Below, piece after piece: positions 19,123 to 27,047 of a stretch of 64,000 nucleotides of DNA. The DNA lies in contig NZ_QAYE01000005.1 in assembly GCF_003053745.1 (NCBI RefSeq), forward strand, positions 1 to 64,000. The letters run 5' to 3'. The notes beneath the pieces were generated by a model. The model was given only the letters and a program-made list of their open reading frames with translations. It was not told the origin of the DNA and made no database searches. The DNA is from Sphingomonas faeni (GTDB lineage Bacteria; Pseudomonadota; Alphaproteobacteria; Sphingomonadales; Sphingomonadaceae). The position numbers and the translations under genes are program-made. The number at the start of each line of letters is the position of its first letter. Position 1 is the first letter of the stretch.

Positions 19123-19193
19123 CCGTTCGCCCTGAGCGAAGTCGAGACACCTACGCTTGCGGTAGACCCTTCGACTTCGCTCAGGGCGAACGG
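19123..19193. repeat. Inverted repeat, CGTTCGCCCTGAGCGAAGTC family
   Basis: A 23-bp arm at 19123-19145 is matched exactly in inverted orientation at 19171-19193 around a 25-bp centre. This element is common in intergenic regions of several proteobacterial groups. It follows the MFS gene and may serve as a transcription end. Confidence 0.9.
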
Positions 19194-19218
19194 AGATGGG
19201 GGCGGGTCAGTGCGCGAA

Positions 19219-19290
19219 AAACGTGCTTCGATACGAGCCCTCGATACGCCGCCTTCGGCGACTGTTCGGTCTCTACTCAGCACGAACGGA
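19219..19290. repeat. Probable remnant of a second dispersed repeat
   Basis: GTGCTTCGATACG, an internal CGCCTTCGGCG and CTACTCAGCACGAACGGA form an imperfect hairpin-rich tract adjoining the inverted repeat at 19123. It resembles intergenic repeats seen in sphingomonads. It is assigned by eye only. Confidence 0.5.
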
Positions 19291-19308
19291 CGTTGCGCAG
19301 GCGAATGT

Positions 19309-19333
19309 GCCCCTCCTGAAAATTAGGAGGGGC
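19309..19333 (-). terminator. Hairpin after sodC
   Basis: GCCCCTCCT at 19309-19317 pairs with AGGAGGGGC at 19325-19333 around a 7-base loop, 7 bp beyond the sodC stop codon. There is no T run, so it is an end-of-transcript hairpin rather than a textbook terminator. Confidence 0.55.
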
Positions 19334-19340
19334 CACGCAC

Positions 19341-19877
19341 TCACCCCGCCTGGAACACACCGCAGGCGATCCGCCCGCCGCTGTTACCGGCTGGGTCGGT
19401 CATCAAGTCGTCCGGACCCGCGTGCACCACGAAGGCCGAGCCGTCCGTATCTATCAGGCCCGCCATCGTCGCGCCGGGGATCGTGATGCCGATCGTGCCG
19501 CGGCCGTCGGTGCCGATGACGAGGTTGGGCAGGTCGCCTTCGTGAGGACCCTGTGGGTTCATGCTGCCGTGCTTCATGCCTGTCGGGTTCCAGTGGCCGC
19601 CCGCGGTCGTGAAGTCGGGGGCGTCGCAGCGGCCGACCATGTGGATGTGCGCGCCGTGCGTGCCGGGGGGCATCGCCTTGGCGTCGAGCGTGAAGCGGAG
19701 GCCGCCCGCGACTTCGGTGGCGGTGGCGCGGCCGACATCGCTGCCGGTCGCGGTCTGGAGCGTTGCCGTGGCGCGCTGCCCGCCGGATACGGGGGCACCA
19801 GTCTCCATGCCAGTCTTCTCGCAGGCGGTCAGCCCGATCGTCGCCGCGCCGAGCAGTGCCAGTGTCGCAATCCGCAT
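19341..19877 (-). CDS. sodC: Cu/Zn superoxide dismutase, lipoprotein
   Basis: A 178-residue SodC that converts superoxide to peroxide and oxygen outside the cytoplasm. The N terminus is a lipoprotein signal with lipobox LTAC (cysteine at about residue 19). The metal ligands are visible: HGAHIHMVG, then GGHWNPTGMKHGSMNPQGPHEGDLPN, and the final His in FVVHAGPDD. The Arg of NSGGRIACG guides substrate. I chose the ATG at 19877 because the upstream reading lacks a signal. It sits 43 bp after thpR on the same strand. Confidence 0.95.
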   Translation of the reverse strand: MRIATLALLGAATIGLTACEKTGMETGAPVSGGQRATATLQTATGSDVGRATATEVAGGLRFTLDAKAMPPGTHGAHIHMVGRCDAPDFTTAGGHWNPTGMKHGSMNPQGPHEGDLPNLVIGTDGRGTIGITIPGATMAGLIDTDGSAFVVHAGPDDLMTDPAGNSGGRIACGVFQAG

Positions 19878-19920
19878 AATGTCTCTCCCTGTTGTCTCTT
19901 GGCGAACCCTTCGCCGTGGC

Positions 19921-20478
19921 TCAGGTTCCACCCCCGGTATCGAGCGCCCAGCGTGCGACCGGTTCGTACGTCGCGCCGTCGCGGCCGAGATGGCTCTGGT
20001 ACAGCACGAGATGGGGTAGCGGGAAGGGCGCGCTGGACAGTGCGGCATGTGTTGCAAGCCAGTCCTCGATCGCGAACCCGACACCCGCCGACCGCGCCAG
20101 CCGCGCGACGGTGATGTGCGGGAGATAGGCGCGATGTTCGGGCGGGAGGCCGGCGCGGACGCACGCCTGGTCGACCTTGCGGTGGAGCGCGGCGAGCGCG
20201 CCGGGGGGCGTCACGCCGGCCCAGAGCGTATCGGTCCGTCCGCGCTTCTCGAACCGGCCGACTCCGGTGAGCGCGACGCTCGGGACCGGCGCGACGATCT
20301 GGCTCAAAGCGACCGCGACGTCCTCCGCGACCGGTCGTTCGACCTCGCCGATGAAGCGCAGCGTCACATGCAGTTGCTCCTCGTCCTGCCAGCGCGCGGA
20401 CGGCACGCCCTCCATTATGTCGAGCAAGCTCTGACGGATAGCGGGCGGCGGGCGGAGGGCGACGAAAAGGCGGATCAT
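19921..20478 (-). CDS. thpR: RNA 2',3'-cyclic phosphodiesterase ThpR (LigT family)
   Basis: A 185-residue 2H-phosphoesterase. The two catalytic HxTx motifs are HVTL (near residue 38) and HITV (near residue 125), each flanked by the usual strands (RLFVALRPP, LWAGVTPPGAL). The family hydrolyses RNA 2',3'-cyclic phosphates and can ligate tRNA halves in vitro. I chose the internal ATG at 20478 (MIRLFVALRP), which fits family length; an upstream ATG at 20523 adds 15 non-conserved residues. It is upstream of sodC on the same strand and may be co-transcribed with it. Confidence 0.93.
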   Translation of the reverse strand: MIRLFVALRPPPAIRQSLLDIMEGVPSARWQDEEQLHVTLRFIGEVERPVAEDVAVALSQIVAPVPSVALTGVGRFEKRGRTDTLWAGVTPPGALAALHRKVDQACVRAGLPPEHRAYLPHITVARLARSAGVGFAIEDWLATHAALSSAPFPLPHLVLYQSHLGRDGATYEPVARWALDTGGGT

Positions 20479-20600
20479 GGATTGCGGCAGGTTAACCGCG
20501 AACCACCATGCCGATGCAACCACTCTGCTTGAAAAGCGTCCTGTAAAAGACGATATTCACCGTAACCGGCACCATGCCGGACAAAGGAGCTGATTTCACC

Positions 20601-21350
20601 ATGGCTAATTGGTCTGACCCCCGGCCCCGCGCCGCGCCGTTCGGAACGACGGCCACGGGCCAGCGTACCGAGGCCTATGACGCTGGTCTTCGGTCGTACA
20701 TGCTGTCCGTGTATAACTACATGGGCTCGGCTGTCCTGCTGACGGGCATCGTCGCGATGCTGTTCGCATGGGGCGGCGCAGAGTCGCCCGCCGCACAGGT
20801 GTTCATGAGCGGCGGCATCCTGAAGTACGTCATCATGTTCTCGCCGCTCGCGATCGTGTTTGGCATGAGCTACGGCCAGAACAAGATGTCGACCGGCACG
20901 ATGCAGATGCTCTTCTGGGGCTTTGCCGTCCTGATGGGCTTGTCGATGTCGACCATCTTCCTGGTCTATAGCGGCACGTCGATCGCGGGCGCGTTCTTCG
21001 CCACCGCAGCCGGTTTCGCTGGTCTCAGCCTGTACGGCTACACCACCAAGCGCGACCTGTCGGCGTTCGGGACGTTCCTGATCATCGGTGTCGTCGGCCT
21101 GCTGGTCGCGAGCCTGATCAACATGTTCCTGCAGTCGGGCGTGATGCAGCTGGTTATCAGCGGCGTCGGCGTGCTGCTGTTCGCGGGCCTCACCGCCTAC
21201 GACACGCAGCGTACCAAGAGCCTGTATGGGCAGGTTGCCGGCACGGACATGGTCGGCAAGGTCGTCATCATGTCGGCGCTGAGCCTGTACCTCGACTTCA
21301 TCAACATGTTCATGTTCGTGCTGCGTCTGTTTGGTAGCAGCCGCAACTAA
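20601..21350 (+). CDS. Bax inhibitor-1/YccA family membrane protein
   Basis: A 249-residue protein with seven hydrophobic helices, beginning MANWSDPRPRAAPFG. The family landmarks are YNYMGSAVLLTG in helix 1, LSMSTIFLVYSG, LYGYTTKRDLSAFGTFLIIG, and the C-terminal LYLDFINMFMFVLRLFG. These inner-membrane proteins (YccA, YbhL, TMBIM relatives) have been linked to calcium leak and to modulation of FtsH. An AAAGGAG site lies about 11 bp before the chosen ATG; an earlier ATG at 20574 is less well placed. An intrinsic terminator follows. Confidence 0.95.
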   Translation: MANWSDPRPRAAPFGTTATGQRTEAYDAGLRSYMLSVYNYMGSAVLLTGIVAMLFAWGGAESPAAQVFMSGGILKYVIMFSPLAIVFGMSYGQNKMSTGTMQMLFWGFAVLMGLSMSTIFLVYSGTSIAGAFFATAAGFAGLSLYGYTTKRDLSAFGTFLIIGVVGLLVASLINMFLQSGVMQLVISGVGVLLFAGLTAYDTQRTKSLYGQVAGTDMVGKVVIMSALSLYLDFINMFMFVLRLFGSSRN

Positions 21351-21376
21351 CTCCCGCTAAGGGTGTGACGAACGCA

Positions 21377-21411
21377 GGGCTCGGCGGGACACCGCCGGGC
21401 CCTTTTCTTTT
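21377..21411 (+). terminator. Intrinsic terminator after the Bax inhibitor-1 gene
   Basis: An 11-bp stem, GGGCTCGGCGG (21377-21387) with CCGCCGGGCCC (21392-21402), including one G-T pair, closes on a GACA tetraloop. It is followed by TTTTCTTTT. This is a textbook rho-independent terminator and the next gene starts 28 bp beyond. Confidence 0.92.
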
Positions 21412-21438
21412 GGCCTCGGGACAGGAATGGGACGCGCA

Positions 21439-22218
21439 ATGCGGCTCTCGATCGACGTGCGTCTGGATTACGGGATCACCGGGGACGCCGATGTGCTCCT
21501 CCAGATCGAGGCTGCGGCGATGGCCGACCAGCAGATCGAGTCCGAGTCCCTTACCTTGTGGTCCGACAGTCCAATCCGGGCGGTGCGTGGCGAAGACGGG
21601 ATCGGGCAGCGTTGCTGGTCGCGCGGACATGGGCGGTTCACGGCCGAGTATAAGGCCATCGTCGCGGTAAAACGCGAGCGGGTGCAGCTCGAGCTGTATC
21701 CGGCGACGCCGCCGCGGATGCTCGATGGCGAACTGACGCCGTATCTGATGCCGAGCCGTTATTGTCCGTCGGATCGGTTCGAGGGGTTCGTCGCGCGCGA
21801 GTTCGGCGGGCTGGAAGGCGGTCCGCTCGCGGCCGCGTTGACCGAGTGGGTGTACCAGTCGCTCGACTATCGCTGTGGATCGAGCAGCGGGGAGACGACC
21901 GCGCTCGATACGTTTGCGTCGCGCTCGGGGGTGTGTCGGGATTATTCGCATCTGCTGGTATCGCTCGCGCGCGCGGGTGGGATCCCGGCGCGGTGTGTAT
22001 CGGCCTATGCGCCGGGGGTCGATCCGCCCGACTTCCATGCGGTCGCGGAGCTGTGGCTGGCGGGCGACTGGCGGTTGATCGATGCGACCAAGATGGCGAC
22101 GTGCAGCGATATCGCACGTGTTTGTGTGGGGCGTGATGCGACCGATATCGCGTTCATGACGGTGTTTGGGCAGGCGTATCTGTGGGAGCAGACGGTCAAG
22201 GTGACGCCGCTCGATTGA
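21439..22218 (+). CDS. Transglutaminase-like cysteine protease-fold protein
   Basis: A 259-residue protein with the bacterial transglutaminase-like core. The catalytic triad is recognisable: Cys in RSGVCRDYSHLLVSLARAGGIPARCVSAY, His in DFHAVAELWL and Asp in WRLIDAT. The N-terminal 130 residues form a beta-rich domain (MRLSIDVRLDYGI). Such proteins are usually cytoplasmic amidases or peptidases of unknown substrate. I chose the ATG at 21439, which has GGGA 6 bp upstream and the typical MRLS opening; an ATG at 21427 adds four residues. It is transcribed after a strong terminator, so it needs its own promoter or read-through. Confidence 0.92.
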   Translation: MRLSIDVRLDYGITGDADVLLQIEAAAMADQQIESESLTLWSDSPIRAVRGEDGIGQRCWSRGHGRFTAEYKAIVAVKRERVQLELYPATPPRMLDGELTPYLMPSRYCPSDRFEGFVAREFGGLEGGPLAAALTEWVYQSLDYRCGSSSGETTALDTFASRSGVCRDYSHLLVSLARAGGIPARCVSAYAPGVDPPDFHAVAELWLAGDWRLIDATKMATCSDIARVCVGRDATDIAFMTVFGQAYLWEQTVKVTPLD

Positions 22219-22299
22219 GCCGCTTCCCGGGGCCCGTCGCCGGGAAACAAACTTCGCTTCGACCGTTGGTCATCGCCAAGATTAAAAAGGGACGTCGCA

Positions 22300-22599
22300 A
22301 TGACCGACATAGACAAGAGCGCGCTGGATAGCCTGTCCGTAGCGCCCGACGACAAGGATGCCGAGGGCAAGAGCTCGGGTCGCGATCCACGCCAGGAAGC
22401 GGGACAGGACAAGTCGATCGGCAAGCGCCTGCAGAAGAACCCGGACAGCGCTGACGCACGTCTCGACAACGGGCTCGACGAGTCGATGGACGGCAGCGAT
22501 CCGATTTCGGCGACCCAGCCGGGGTCAGGCACCGAGCCGGCGAAGTCGTCGGGTTATGACGAGGATGCCGAGCGGGCGCTGCGCGAAAAGCAGGCGTAA
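22300..22599 (+). CDS. Small acidic, probably disordered protein
   Basis: A 99-residue hydrophilic protein (MTDIDKSALDSLSVAPDD start) rich in Asp, Glu, Ser, Gly and Lys, with almost no hydrophobic core, no cysteine and no signal peptide. It looks intrinsically disordered. A GGGA site precedes the ATG and a strong intrinsic terminator follows, which supports it as a real transcription unit. No family is recognised. General stress or hydrophilin-like roles are possible but unproven. Confidence 0.75.
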   Translation: MTDIDKSALDSLSVAPDDKDAEGKSSGRDPRQEAGQDKSIGKRLQKNPDSADARLDNGLDESMDGSDPISATQPGSGTEPAKSSGYDEDAERALREKQA

Positions 22600-22624
22600 C
22601 CCTTAGCATCTGCTCAACGAACGG

Positions 22625-22654
22625 GCGTCGGTCGGCAACGACCGGCGCTTTTTT
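22625..22654 (+). terminator. Intrinsic terminator after the 99-residue gene
   Basis: GCGTCGGTCG (22625-22634) pairs with CGACCGGCGC (22639-22648), with one G-T pair, around a GCAA tetraloop. It is followed directly by six T. Confidence 0.93.
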
Positions 22655-22836
22655 GTTGCCCAAACGCCTCGCAAGACGATCAAATCGCTTGGTTTCGTTC
22701 GGTTCGTCGCAGCCTTGTTGCAGCGCAACAGCTTTCATGGTCGCTTGGTGTTACGGAAAGATGACGCGCGATAGGGTCGTTGTTAACCATCCGAGCGCAT
22801 AGTCTGCCGGTTCCTTGACGAGAGCGGGGTGACGAC

Positions 22837-23391
22837 ATGGCTTCCAGAATGAAACCGGCACAGGGGTCGATGACCCTCGCCGAGATGAAGGAATTCGCGG
22901 CTTTTCCGAGTTCGACGCAGCGGTATATCCGGCGTTCGCTCGACGTGGGCCTGGACCGCGAGGATGCGATGCAGCGCTGGTCGCGCGACGTGGTCGAGGC
23001 GGCAAGCATACGGGCGCAGGCACGGCTGTACAACAACCTCCCCGATCTGCGCGCGATGGTGCCGGACGATAGCGGCCTCGATGCGATCGAGCCGTTCCTG
23101 GCGCCGTTGATGACGCTGGTTGCGTTCGACCTGGGGCAGGGGCGGCTGACGAGTTTCTCGGCGTTGCGGTTCCTGTACGAGCGGTTGATCGGGGCTGAGG
23201 TCCGGCCCTGGCTGCCCTCGGCGTTCTGCGCGGCGGCGGCGCTGCCGCATCTGCATCCGGAACTGCGGCGAAAGCTGCTCCAGTCGATCAGCGAGGCGGC
23301 GGCGACCGCGTCGGGCTGGTCGAACCGGCAGCCGGCGTTCTTTCCGTATTGGGTCGAGAAGGTGGATTCGGGGACGACCTTGGCGAGCTGA
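22837..23391 (+). CDS. Hypothetical cytoplasmic protein
   Basis: A 184-residue, mostly helical protein beginning MASRMKPAQGSMTLAEMKEF. No family is recognised. It has a basic helical N-terminal half (PSSTQRYIRRSLDVGLDREDAMQRW), a central hydrophobic helix pair (APLMTLVAFDLGQGRLTSFSALRF) and an aromatic end (FFPYWVEKV). No signal peptide or membrane segment is evident. GGGGTGA lies just before the ATG. Its flanks are a terminator upstream and a palindromic repeat downstream, so it is probably monocistronic. Confidence 0.75.
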   Translation: MASRMKPAQGSMTLAEMKEFAAFPSSTQRYIRRSLDVGLDREDAMQRWSRDVVEAASIRAQARLYNNLPDLRAMVPDDSGLDAIEPFLAPLMTLVAFDLGQGRLTSFSALRFLYERLIGAEVRPWLPSAFCAAAALPHLHPELRRKLLQSISEAAATASGWSNRQPAFFPYWVEKVDSGTTLAS

Positions 23392-23400
23392 CCCCTGCTG

Positions 23401-23526
23401 ATCCTCCCCCGCCAGGGGGAGGTGGCGCCGTAGGCGACGGAGGGGGAGGACACGAAGCGGGGGGTAGCGCTTTCCTCCCCCTCCGTCTGGCAAGCGCCAG
23501 CCACCTCCCCCTTGCGGGGGAGGATA
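23401..23526. repeat. Paired-arm repeat, TCCTCCCCC / GGGGGAGGTGGC family
   Basis: ATCCTCCCCCGCCAGGGGGA at the left with GGTGGCGCCGTAGGCGACGG, then the inverted counterpart (CCGTCTGGCAAGCGCCAGCC, then CACCTCCCCCTTGCGGGGGA) at the right. Siblings lie at 40127-40250 and 58987-59093. It separates two converging genes. Confidence 0.9.
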
Positions 23527-23543
23527 GGTTCTCTCTCGCCAAA

Positions 23544-24272
23544 CTACCGGCACGCGCGCCAGCGGGTTGCGCCGCGGTTCGCCTGGTCGAGATGCAGGTG
23601 GTCGGCATGCGCGGCATTGTAGTCGGGGGACAGCGTCGTCGCGAACAGCTGGCACGCGCCGTCGCGGACGTCGCGGAGAAATGCGGCTTTGGGGGCGTCG
23701 CCCTTCCAGTCTCGCGCGACGGTGATGCGGGTGCCGTCGGTCAGGCGGAAACCGGCGATGTCGACCGCGTCGGCGGTCGCGTGTTCGCTCCAGTTGCTCG
23801 AATGGCTGCCGGCGATGCGGCGGCAACTATAGCTGCCGAAATGATCGATCGTCGCGACGCGTGCGCCGATGTGGCGTTCGGCGGCAGGCTGGACGATGTC
23901 CCATTCCCACATCGCCAGTGCCGCGGCGACCGGACAGGCGACGCCTAACCCGGCAGGTGCGAAGGCGATCTTTCGGGCGCCGCCGGTCAGGCGCACGCCG
24001 TCGGCATAGCCGCATTGCCCGTCGCCCTTGCGTGGCGGCAGGACGGTGTAGCGGACGCCGGCGCGGTCGAGCAGCGCGCGGCATTGCGGAAAATCCTTGG
24101 TCAGCGCGGTGAGCTTGCGGCCCGTGAACAGTCCGATCGGCTGGCCGAGATCGAGTGGCGCCCAGGGCACGTCCCGCGGCCGGCCGCGCAGGCTAGCCCA
24201 CAGCATCAGCGCCAACGTCGCGATGACGACCAGCGCCACCAGCCACCCGATCGTCCTCCGCACCGCGCGCAT
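23544..24272 (-). CDS. Extensin-like family protein (membrane-anchored M15-type fold)
   Basis: A 242-residue protein with one N-terminal membrane helix (about residues 9-28) and an extensin-like C-terminal domain. That domain belongs near the M15/LAS metallopeptidases: SEHATADAVDIAGF supplies the His and Asp ligands and DHLHLD the last His, suggesting a zinc site acting on the cell wall. Paired cysteines (CQYAD-type CGYADGVRL and CRRIAG) fit a periplasmic location. The ATG lies 1 bp after the stop of the Nudix gene, so the two are coupled. Whether it is an active peptidase is not known. Confidence 0.9.
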   Translation of the reverse strand: MRAVRRTIGWLVALVVIATLALMLWASLRGRPRDVPWAPLDLGQPIGLFTGRKLTALTKDFPQCRALLDRAGVRYTVLPPRKGDGQCGYADGVRLTGGARKIAFAPAGLGVACPVAAALAMWEWDIVQPAAERHIGARVATIDHFGSYSCRRIAGSHSSNWSEHATADAVDIAGFRLTDGTRITVARDWKGDAPKAAFLRDVRDGACQLFATTLSPDYNAAHADHLHLDQANRGATRWRACR

Positions 24273-24273
24273 G

Positions 24274-25035
24274 TCAGCCGCGCACCGCGTCCGACATCGG
24301 CTCCGACGTTACCGGATAGCCGAGGTCGTCGGGGATGCAGAGATGCTCGACGCCGTCGCGTATCTCGGTCCACGGCGTGACGGTGCGGATCGGGTGCGCG
24401 CGGGCGTCAGCGACTGCGGCGTCGAAATCGGTGAACTTCGCGAGGCGTTCGAGATTGCGGCGGGTCGGGAAGATGATCGTCGCGCGTCCGGAGTCGGTCT
24501 CGGCGAGAATGTGCGCGGCGGTTGCCCAGAACAGGCGGACGTTTTCGGTCTCGTCGACCCGCGCCGCAGGGGCTTCGGCGGGCCGGCGGGCGAGATAGAA
24601 GCGCGTGTCGAAGATGCGTGCGTGGGCGTGCGCTGGCCGCCAGCGGGCGAAATACTCCAGCGTTTCGAGGTCGAGGGATGTGCCTGCGTCCGCCAATGCT
24701 GCGCCGAACGCGGTTCCGGCGTGAAGGGCGGCGCGCAACTGCTCGAAAGCCTGGATGGAGGGCATCGGTGACAGGCCGATCGGCAGGCCGGCCTCCTCTA
24801 TCGTCTCGCGGATCGCGGCGATGCGCGCGGCGGTTTCGTCGTCGGGGTGGCCGAGCAGAGCCGCCAGCGCATGGTCGCCGGGATCGACGCGGCCGCCGGG
24901 GAATACCAGTGCGCCGCCCGCGAACGCCATCGCCTTGGCCCGCTCGACCATCAGCAGTTCCGGGGGACCGGCTGGCGTGTCGCGGAAGATGACGAGCGTC
25001 GCGGCGGGGATGGCGGGGGGGAGCGCGTCGGTCAT
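24274..25035 (-). CDS. Nudix hydrolase
   Basis: A 253-residue Nudix protein (NUDT19-like in length). The Nudix box is spread out: FPGGRVDPGDHALAAL, then a six- to eight-residue insertion, then RIAAIRETIEEAGLPIG, which keeps the REx2EExG metal-binding core. The rest is larger than the minimal 150-residue fold, as in CoA- or nucleotide-diphosphate-cleaving members. Substrate cannot be read. It is directly upstream of, and coupled to, the extensin-like gene. Confidence 0.9.
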   Translation of the reverse strand: MTDALPPAIPAATLVIFRDTPAGPPELLMVERAKAMAFAGGALVFPGGRVDPGDHALAALLGHPDDETAARIAAIRETIEEAGLPIGLSPMPSIQAFEQLRAALHAGTAFGAALADAGTSLDLETLEYFARWRPAHAHARIFDTRFYLARRPAEAPAARVDETENVRLFWATAAHILAETDSGRATIIFPTRRNLERLAKFTDFDAAVADARAHPIRTVTPWTEIRDGVEHLCIPDDLGYPVTSEPMSDAVRG

Positions 25036-25126
25036 TGGCTTTGGTAACGCGCGAGGGCGGGATCGGGTAGCGTCGTGGGGTGGAGTTACTCAGAGGTGGG
25101 ACGGTGCAATCCGACGCAGTTAAGCT

Positions 25127-25184
25127 TGTTCTCCCGCGAAGGCGGGAGTCCAGTCTGGGTCCCCGCCTTCGCGGGGAAACAGGG
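25127..25184. repeat. Paired-arm repeat, CTCCCGCGAAGGCGGGAG family
   Basis: TTGTTCTCCCGCGAAGGCGG, a CCAGTCTGGG centre, and CCCCGCCTTCGCGGGGAAAC. It lies between the ApbE gene (ending at 25202) and the Nudix gene start. Confidence 0.88.
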
Positions 25185-25201
25185 ACGTTCGGTTCTAGCC
25201 G

Positions 25202-26173
25202 TCAGTCTGCGAGCATCGCGGCGAGTGCGGGAGTCAGGGATTCGCGGGCGGTGCCGTCGATTTCGGTGACGAGGCGGGCGGCGATGCCGTGATTGTGCGC
25301 GAGGTCGAAGCCGTTTGGGCCGAGGACGGTGAGTGCGGTTGCCCAGGCGTCGGCGTCGAGCGCAGTCTCGTGAATGACGCTGGCGGAGACTACGGCGGTG
25401 TCGATCGGGCGTCCGGTGCGTGGATCCAGCGTGTGCGCGCCGCGGCGGTAGTCGCCGGAGGTTGCTACCGCTTGGCCGTGCAGCGCGATCCGGAGCGGGG
25501 GGAGTGTCAGGCCCGGTGGGCTTTCGAGGTCGACCCACCAGGGCTCGCCGTCCGGCTTGATCCCGCGACCGACGAGTTCGCCGCCGATCTCGACCAGTGC
25601 GTTCGGGATGCCGGCGTCGTGCAAGAGGTCGGCGATGGCGTCGACCGCGTGGCCCTTGGCGATCCCCGACAGGTCGAGCGCGGTGCCGCCGGGTTGGCGG
25701 AGGTGCGCGCCGGTGGCGGCGAACGAGATCCGGGACCAGCCCGATGTCGCGCGCGCCGTCTCGATTTCGGGTGTGCTCGGGGGGCAAGCGACGGGGACGG
25801 GGCCGAAACCCCAGGCATCGACGAGCTTGCCGATCGCCGGATCGAACGCGCCGCCGGTTATCTTGGCGATCGCCAGGCCGCGCGTCATGACGTGCGCGAA
25901 GTCGGGTGGGAGCGTCGTCCAGGTGCCGCTCGGCGACCGGTTGAAGCGGGACAGGAGCGAGTTCGGTGCCCAGTGGCTCATCTCCGCGACGAGCTCGGCC
26001 AGCCGCGCGATGATCGCGGACCGGATCGACGACGGATCGGTGCCGGCGGGCGCAGCGAAGCGTACGCTCCACGACGTCCCCATCGTCTCGCCGCGGAGAT
26101 CGAGCACCACCGCCGACGGATCGCGCGCCGCGAACGCTGCGGCGTCGATCGTCGGCGGCAGCGCGATTCTCAT
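25202..26173 (-). CDS. apbE: FAD:protein FMN transferase (ApbE)
   Basis: A 323-residue ApbE that transfers FMN from FAD to a Thr/Ser of a target protein. The family blocks are present: GETMGTSWSVRF near residue 28, GGAFDPAIGKLVDAWGFGP, LDLSGIAKGHAVDAI, NALVEIGGELVGRG, and TLDPRTGRP with DADAWATAL (metal and FAD binding). No signal peptide or lipobox is visible at the N terminus, which is odd because ApbE usually works outside the cytoplasm. It is the last gene of a PepSY/DUF2271/DUF4198/ApbE operon, 24 bp after DUF4198. The likely target is the DUF2271 protein. Confidence 0.94.
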   Translation of the reverse strand: MRIALPPTIDAAAFAARDPSAVVLDLRGETMGTSWSVRFAAPAGTDPSSIRSAIIARLAELVAEMSHWAPNSLLSRFNRSPSGTWTTLPPDFAHVMTRGLAIAKITGGAFDPAIGKLVDAWGFGPVPVACPPSTPEIETARATSGWSRISFAATGAHLRQPGGTALDLSGIAKGHAVDAIADLLHDAGIPNALVEIGGELVGRGIKPDGEPWWVDLESPPGLTLPPLRIALHGQAVATSGDYRRGAHTLDPRTGRPIDTAVVSASVIHETALDADAWATALTVLGPNGFDLAHNHGIAARLVTEIDGTARESLTPALAAMLAD

Positions 26174-26197
26174 GCCGCCAAACTCATGCCGAACGCC

Positions 26198-27037
26198 TCA
26201 GGGCGTGAGGACTTCGAGCGTCGTGACGTAACTCATCCGCCGCTCGGTCGCGCGCGGGCTGGTTGCCTTGGCGTCGGTCAGCGTGGCGTTGAGCCAGTAC
26301 ATCCCGGCGGTCGGCCACGAGACGCTGAGCACGCCGTCAGCGCCGGTGGTCAGCTCGCGTGCGCCCTCGTCGTTGCGATAGCGCTTGCCGCCTGGGATCA
26401 CTGTCACCTTCAGCCCCGCAGCGGGTTTGCCGTCGACCAGGAAGCGGAACTTGGCGGTCTCGCCCGCGACCAGTTCGTCGGGGTGCGTGATCGGTGCGAA
26501 TTCCAGGCCCTTGCCGGTCGGCTTGAAGACGGTGGTGGTCGGCGCGCCCGCGGTCACGAAGATCTCGTTGCGGCCCGACACCTCGGTGACCTTAACGTCG
26601 GTCGCGTTGGCGGGGATGTCGGCGACGGTCAGCGGGGCAGGCGCGTTCGGCTGCGGCGGACCACGACGACCGCCGAGGCGCTTCTCGACGCCATCGACCT
26701 TGAAGCTGCCCATCACGGCGGACATCTGCGTGCTGATCTTCCACGTGCCGGGCTTGTCGAGCTTCACGTCGAACACCGAGCGATAGCGCCCGGTCGCGCC
26801 GTTCTGCAAAATGCCTTCGCTACCGTCGGGCTGCCAGACCTTCATGGCGTCGAGGCGAAGCGGTTGGTGATCGAAGAAGAAAAGGTCGTTCGAGACGGCG
26901 GCGTCGACCGTGACCCAGCCATCGGTCCCCGAGAACACGGTGGCCGAGGGCAACAGCCACATGCGGTGCGCCGACAGTGCGGCGGGGATCGACAACAGCG
27001 CGGCGGCGGCCATCAGGCGTGCAACAAAAGGCTTCAT
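26198..27037 (-). CDS. DUF4198-containing periplasmic protein
   Basis: A 279-residue secreted protein. The Sec signal peptide (about residues 1-23, ending ALSA) is followed directly by HRMWLLPS, so the mature protein would start with histidine, as expected for DUF4198 proteins with a conserved early AH..W motif. Two beta-sandwich-like regions follow (GTWKISTQMSA, then GKPAAGLKVTVIPGGKRYRND). The DUF4198 family includes metal-binding periplasmic proteins such as NikK. I chose the ATG at 27037; the longer reading has no signal. It begins 10 bp after DUF2271, so it is co-transcribed. A metal-delivery or redox-partner role is inference. Confidence 0.9.
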   Translation of the reverse strand: MKPFVARLMAAAALLSIPAALSAHRMWLLPSATVFSGTDGWVTVDAAVSNDLFFFDHQPLRLDAMKVWQPDGSEGILQNGATGRYRSVFDVKLDKPGTWKISTQMSAVMGSFKVDGVEKRLGGRRGPPQPNAPAPLTVADIPANATDVKVTEVSGRNEIFVTAGAPTTTVFKPTGKGLEFAPITHPDELVAGETAKFRFLVDGKPAAGLKVTVIPGGKRYRNDEGARELTTGADGVLSVSWPTAGMYWLNATLTDAKATSPRATERRMSYVTTLEVLTP

Positions 27038-27047
27038 GCTGTGATCC

